Shown in pieces: positions 59,844-64,000 of a stretch of 64,000 bases of DNA. Source of the DNA: Antedon mediterranea (Eukaryota; Echinodermata; Crinoidea; Comatulida; Antedonidae); NCBI RefSeq assembly GCF_964355755.1, contig NC_092671.1, positions 20,052,001-20,116,000 of the forward strand, in the 5' to 3' direction. A program made the translations under genes and the position numbers. The notes beneath the pieces were generated by a model, which was not told the DNA's origin, did not search any database, and saw only the letters and a list, made by a program, of their open reading frames with translations. Each line of letters begins with the position of its first letter. Positions within the stretch are counted from its first letter, which is position 1.

Positions 59844-62601
59844 ATTACTAATCTTTTAAATGAAAAACATATCTACCTAACTTATCATTAGACAGTAATG
59901 TTATGCAATAATTGATGCTTAATGATTTCATTATACTGTAGGAATTAAAACAAATCCTTTACTGTTTGTAATAATTGTACTTTTGCTTATAATAATGCTA
60001 GAAAGTATTGTTGACCCCCGAACGTTCAAACATTTTGAGAATGCTAGAAGTAATTTACTGTAGTTACCCGAATAAAATCCTCTGGCATTTATTTATTCAG
60101 GGAAGGTGTTTATTTTGTTGGGTGTAATAATGGTAACATGTATAATCAAATAAATACACCCCAGATATATATATAAAAAAAATATATATATATAATAAGA
60201 ATAATAACGGGATTAAACCTCATTCTATCCTGGAGGAAGTACAATCATGTAATAAAAGGTATCGGAGACCACAATAATAAACCAAGTCATTGTCATTATT
60301 ACGTAACACTGTTGCATAATAGTTTTGAATGTCAACGACAAAACTTATACATACACGTCTGTTCCCAGTGTAGATAATAAAACAATATATATTTCTGGAG
60401 ATTTATTATCAATACCACTAGAAACTTTGACATGTTTTAGGTACTGAATGCATTGACAATAAAAGCATCAGAAGTTTATCATGATAAAATCATACTACAA
60501 CACTGTACTACAGTACACAAGGGTGTTTTCAGGAAAGCTGGACATATTGTACAATAGTAATGAAACTATGTATTGGCATTTAAAACTATGCAAAAGATTG
60601 TTGTTTATTTGTAGTTACAAACAAATAGATGATAGAATGAAGATCCATTATGAGTGCAATCGTGTCAGGATAATGATGTGTCATTGTTTTATATCATTAT
60701 ACTGGCACCTGGAGGAGAAGATCCATTTAATGGAATCTATCACTTTTATTTTAAAAGACAGAAACATTTCGTTAAAAAGCATAAAGAGGAAAACGAATCA
60801 TGTAAAGTACCTTTTATCAGTTGAGAAACGAAATACAATTATTAAAATTAGAGTATTCCTTCAAATAAACCCCACCATTCCCTCCAATAGAACACCATGT
60901 GGAATAAACGCCCCGCCACATGCATTTACAGAATAATTGTATGACGTCAACACATTTCATTAACTACCATAATCTACAATTTACCAAGCATTTTGACATA
61001 ATTTTATCACTTTTTGATATTAATTGTGCAGTATTTTTTTACATCTAGGTGGTATTTATTTGATTATACATGTTACCATATTATACCCCAAATAAAGATG
61101 CCTCCTTTCCCCCTAAAAACCCTTTTGAACAATAAATGCCTGGAGCGTTTAATCGGATACATATGGCAAGTTACTTCTAGCATTCTGAAAAGAACTGTTG
61201 AGCTTAACGTTTCTATCAAAATGTCCTCGGGGACAGCAATAACTTGAAATTAAAACAATTTAAAGTATCAGTTATTGCATAACATTACTGTCTATAGGAT
61301 AAGTTGTGTAGATATGTTTTTTGTTTGAAACATTAGTAATAGTATTTCTGTTCATCTTTTAACCACATTTTCTATTACAATGAATGTAAATATGTATATT
61401 TCGAACAATTTGATACCAAATTTAAGTTTCTACGACCTGTACTTACAGAGATATGAAGATGCCCTGGTATGTGGGTCAAAGGTCAGAAATGGCATTTCTG
61501 ATCATTTTTGACTAAAATGCCCCATTAGATGGAATATAAATGCATGCCTTCTGAACATTTTGAGACCAAAATTGTCTTGCTGCGACCAGTGGTTGCCGAG
61601 ATACAAGTACCTTTTTTATTTGTTCAAATAACCCTTGACCTTGACCCTTTGACCTTTTGTAACATTTTTCAAAATGTGTAACAAATAACTAAATGTATAT
61701 TTCGAACAATTTGAGCCCAAATTCAAGTCACTACGGCCAATAGTTACGGAGATACAGACATGCCCTGGTTTATGGGTCAAAGGTCAGAAATGGCATTTCC
61801 GGTCATTTTCGACTAAAATGTTTCATTAGACTGAATATAAATGTATACCTTCTGATTAATTTAAGACCAAAATTACCTCGCTGTGACCAGTGGTTGTCGA
61901 GATTTAAGGACATAATGGTGTTTGATTTTATAACCTTTGACCCTGACCTTTTGACCTTTCGCCACATTTTCAAAATGTGTAACCAAGCCAAAAATGATTG
62001 TTTGACCACCCTAAACCAATTTCTGAAGTCAAATTCTCTGGACCTCAAAGTGCATACGAAAGTTGATCTAGCTACTAGAGTAGAGCCTTTGATATATTAA
62101 ATGATATATGTGTGAATAAATACATTATCCCAAATTTCCTTAGTGTACATGGTCATAATTTAGTGGGAAATTTTTATGATAAAGCTTGAATATTTTCCAA
62201 ACATATGGTACCTTGATTAAATTATGAAAAAAAACAACCTTTTAATCACCAAACAATACAATACATTCGCATACTTATTTCGTATATTTATATACTAAAA
62301 TAAATAATAAAGCCATTTCTATATCAAGGGCTCTGATAACCTTGTTTTCTGTCATGTCAACGTTATGTTTTCCTAAATTATTATATTATGTTAAAACGAT
62401 TAAAGCAAGAAGAACACAAATGATAACGATCTGCTGATGTAATACTAATTTTAAAGGCAATATGAGATACTCTTGTTTGGTTTCAGTTTTTGTTGATAAA
62501 TCGACATAAATTTGGACGATTTTTGCTATAAAAATTGGGCTTTGATAATTAATAAACAATTATCTACACTAATTTGGTAGGTATTGCAACGTTTTGAGTC
62601 C

Positions 62602-63115
62602 TGTTTGATTCTGTTTAGTAGGATCCTCTAAATAACAAATATCCTAATAATACTAGAACAGCATCTGGGTATTTGTATTTCCTCTACTAGTATATTCATT
62701 AAATACAGTCAATTAATACAAAATATATAAAACTTCGCAGTCATAACACATTTTTATAAATTTTAAGGGAGGTTGCATGTAAACACTGTTTTTCCTTTTG
62801 ATCTACAGTATAAAGTCATTTAATTTGGTGCCGCATTATAGAATTAATAAAATAAAGTAATCTTCTCTTGTATTTATGATATTATAATAATGTTATTACT
62901 AGACTATATCATTATTTCTTAATTAATAAATACTATTTAACTAAAATGAAAAGCAAAACACAAAAAGAACATTTTATAATATTAATTATCTGTACAAAAT
63001 ATGTCATATGTCATATCATTTGTGTTGAATTCATGCATTAGGCCTAGCCTAGTCCTAGCTTCGGTCTACTAGCCTACCTAGTCGAATAATATTAAATAAC
63101 GGTATAAATACTTAC
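62602..63115. other. No feature seen
   Basis: AT-rich DNA with a TAGGCCTA cluster at about 63040-63075. No exon is supported. Confidence 0.4.
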
Positions 63116-63171
63116 AGATGTAATAAATCATTAAAATTGCCTTGTGCAGTCACTGACATCTCTAAACGCAT
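63116..63171 (-). CDS. Candidate first coding exon of an unidentified gene
   Basis: ATG at 63171 (A at -3) encodes M-R-L-E-M-S-V-T-A-Q-G-N-F-N-D-L-L-H and two further bases before a consensus GTAAGT donor at 63115. Upstream sequence (63210-63310) is relatively CpG-rich. No following exon was found in the window, where transposons dominate further left. The residues resemble the start of small conserved proteins but are too few to name one. Confidence 0.3.
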
Positions 63172-63335
63172 TCTGACCAAGCCAAGCTTAGCACACAATG
63201 TTAATAGTTCCTGGGCGCGAATTTTTTTTTTCGGAGGTAAGTGAGGAAAAAAAGTATGAATTATTCATAAGACGTCCCAACTACATCCATTGCGCATGTG
63301 CGACTCTCGCGAAGGATAATTCTTTTCTCTATGGA

Positions 63336-63590
63336 TAAACCATGGAGTTTTTTGCTCCATGGATAAACAAACTATACTTTTTGAGGACACAGCCATTCGC
63401 TTTTAGCAATAAATATAAGATACATTAATTTAGTGTATCTCGAAAATTGAAGTAATATAGTCTATTACTGTATATTAGTAAGGCCTAGAAGTAGCTGGGA
63501 CAACAGCCTAGCTAACTGCGCTAGCCTACTAGAAGGAGTTCGCGTGGATATGTGATACCATGGAGTAAATTACTCCATGGTGATACCAAG
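63336..63590. repeat. Paired CCATGGAG palindromes
   Basis: A hairpin CCATGGAG-loop-CTCCATGG lies at about 63340-63362. The perfect palindrome ACCATGGAGTAA/TTACTCCATGGT lies at about 63558-63583. Confidence 0.7.
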
Positions 63591-63868
63591 GCATTGTGTA
63601 GTGGAGAATTATAGTAATCAGAACAGTACTGTGGTTGGTCAACTAGCGTTCCAGTTATACAACAATACATCTGTAGTGAATTTATCTTAGTTGGTTCCGA
63701 GCTTTCTCAGGCGTATATATTTCCACGCGACGTACACAGCTGTCACTGAATGATAACTCATACAAAAAGTATATTTAACTCCACTAGAACTTTTATTCCT
63801 TGTAACTCGATTAATACATCTTTCTACCACTACCAGTCGAGCCTTAATATTCTCTTTATCAACTTTCC

Positions 63869-63964
63869 GTTTATCTACTCTGATCTTATTCTCTCTTCTC
63901 GTTTATCTACTCTGATCTTATTCTCTCTTCTCGTTTATCTACTCTGATCTTATTCTCTCTTCTC
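63869..63964. repeat. Three perfect 32-bp tandem repeats
   Basis: Units 63869-63900, 63901-63932 and 63933-63964, each starting GTTTATCTACTCTGATCTTA, are identical. Confidence 0.97.
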
Positions 63965-64000
63965 CTCTAATATCTATTACATTCTACTTTTATACTGGAT

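Larger units (their letters stand above)
55441..62601. mobile_element. 7.2-kb inverted-repeat element with ~1-kb arms
   Basis: The left arm (55441-56406, continuing 59844 to about 59920) is inverted in the right arm (about 61266-62601). Outer ends are GGACTCA and TGAGTCC. The right arm carries about 300 bp extra at about 62095-62395. Each arm contains about three diverged ~180-bp units with 'tgacctttgaccc'. The loop, about 59920-61265, includes 'aatggtaacatgtataatca', a repeat also found near 8225. No transposase was recognised outside the nested element. Confidence 0.75.

Noticed and set aside
60481-60936. 151-residue plus-strand frame
   Set aside because: No recognisable domain. It lies in repeat-derived loop DNA and its end overlaps a dispersed MITE-like motif, so it is probably chance.

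Overview
This is nuclear DNA of an animal: the genes are split by GT-AG introns, intergenic and intronic DNA is AT-rich, and much of the window is transposable elements in many states of decay. An invertebrate deuterostome, most likely an echinoderm, fits best. The reasons are long fibropellin-like EGF arrays, a gene matching the animal FMC1 family, echinoderm-like SINE and LINE remnants, and constant recurrence of the palindrome TAGGCCTA. The exact class cannot be fixed by eye.

Left part (1-36 kb), minus strand: two tandem paralogous genes encode Notch-ligand-like type I membrane proteins. Each has a signal peptide, an N-terminal MNNL-like region, a DSL domain, about 21 EGF repeats and a two-exon juxtamembrane domain. 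Gene B (17992-35753) is complete, with ten coding exons and 1187 predicted residues. It has one transmembrane helix and a 34-residue cytoplasmic tail ending in a PDZ-ligand-like motif. Gene A (260-11628) has ten coding exons here and runs off the left edge before its transmembrane exon. The paralogues share exon order, and the exons that can be compared share splice phase. Most EGFs sit in one giant exon per gene (18 in A, 20 in B). In B, eleven of the 20 are nearly identical 114-bp tandem copies.

The large introns and the 12-17.9 kb intergenic stretch are filled with mobile elements: three Helitron-like ends, a BEL/Pao gag broken by a Gypsy element and a TIR element, a second Gypsy broken by a TIR element and a SINE, LINE tails and MITEs. 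Middle part (36-41.5 kb): a satellite array split by a solo LTR with target duplication, plus several TIR elements. At 41593-44417 (+) lies a complete three-exon FMC1-like gene for a mitochondrial ATP-synthase assembly factor, made only of small exons.

Right part (44.5-64 kb): no confident host gene. It holds a TIR element, a decayed zinc-finger-type ORF family, a LINE with an intact 988-residue polyprotein inserted into a Helitron, and a 7.2-kb inverted-repeat element. Nested in that is a second element with about 940-bp terminal inverted repeats, a transposase-like pseudogene and a visible target-site duplication. A possible first exon of an unknown minus-strand gene lies at 63116-63171. 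No rRNA, tRNA gene or CRISPR was seen.
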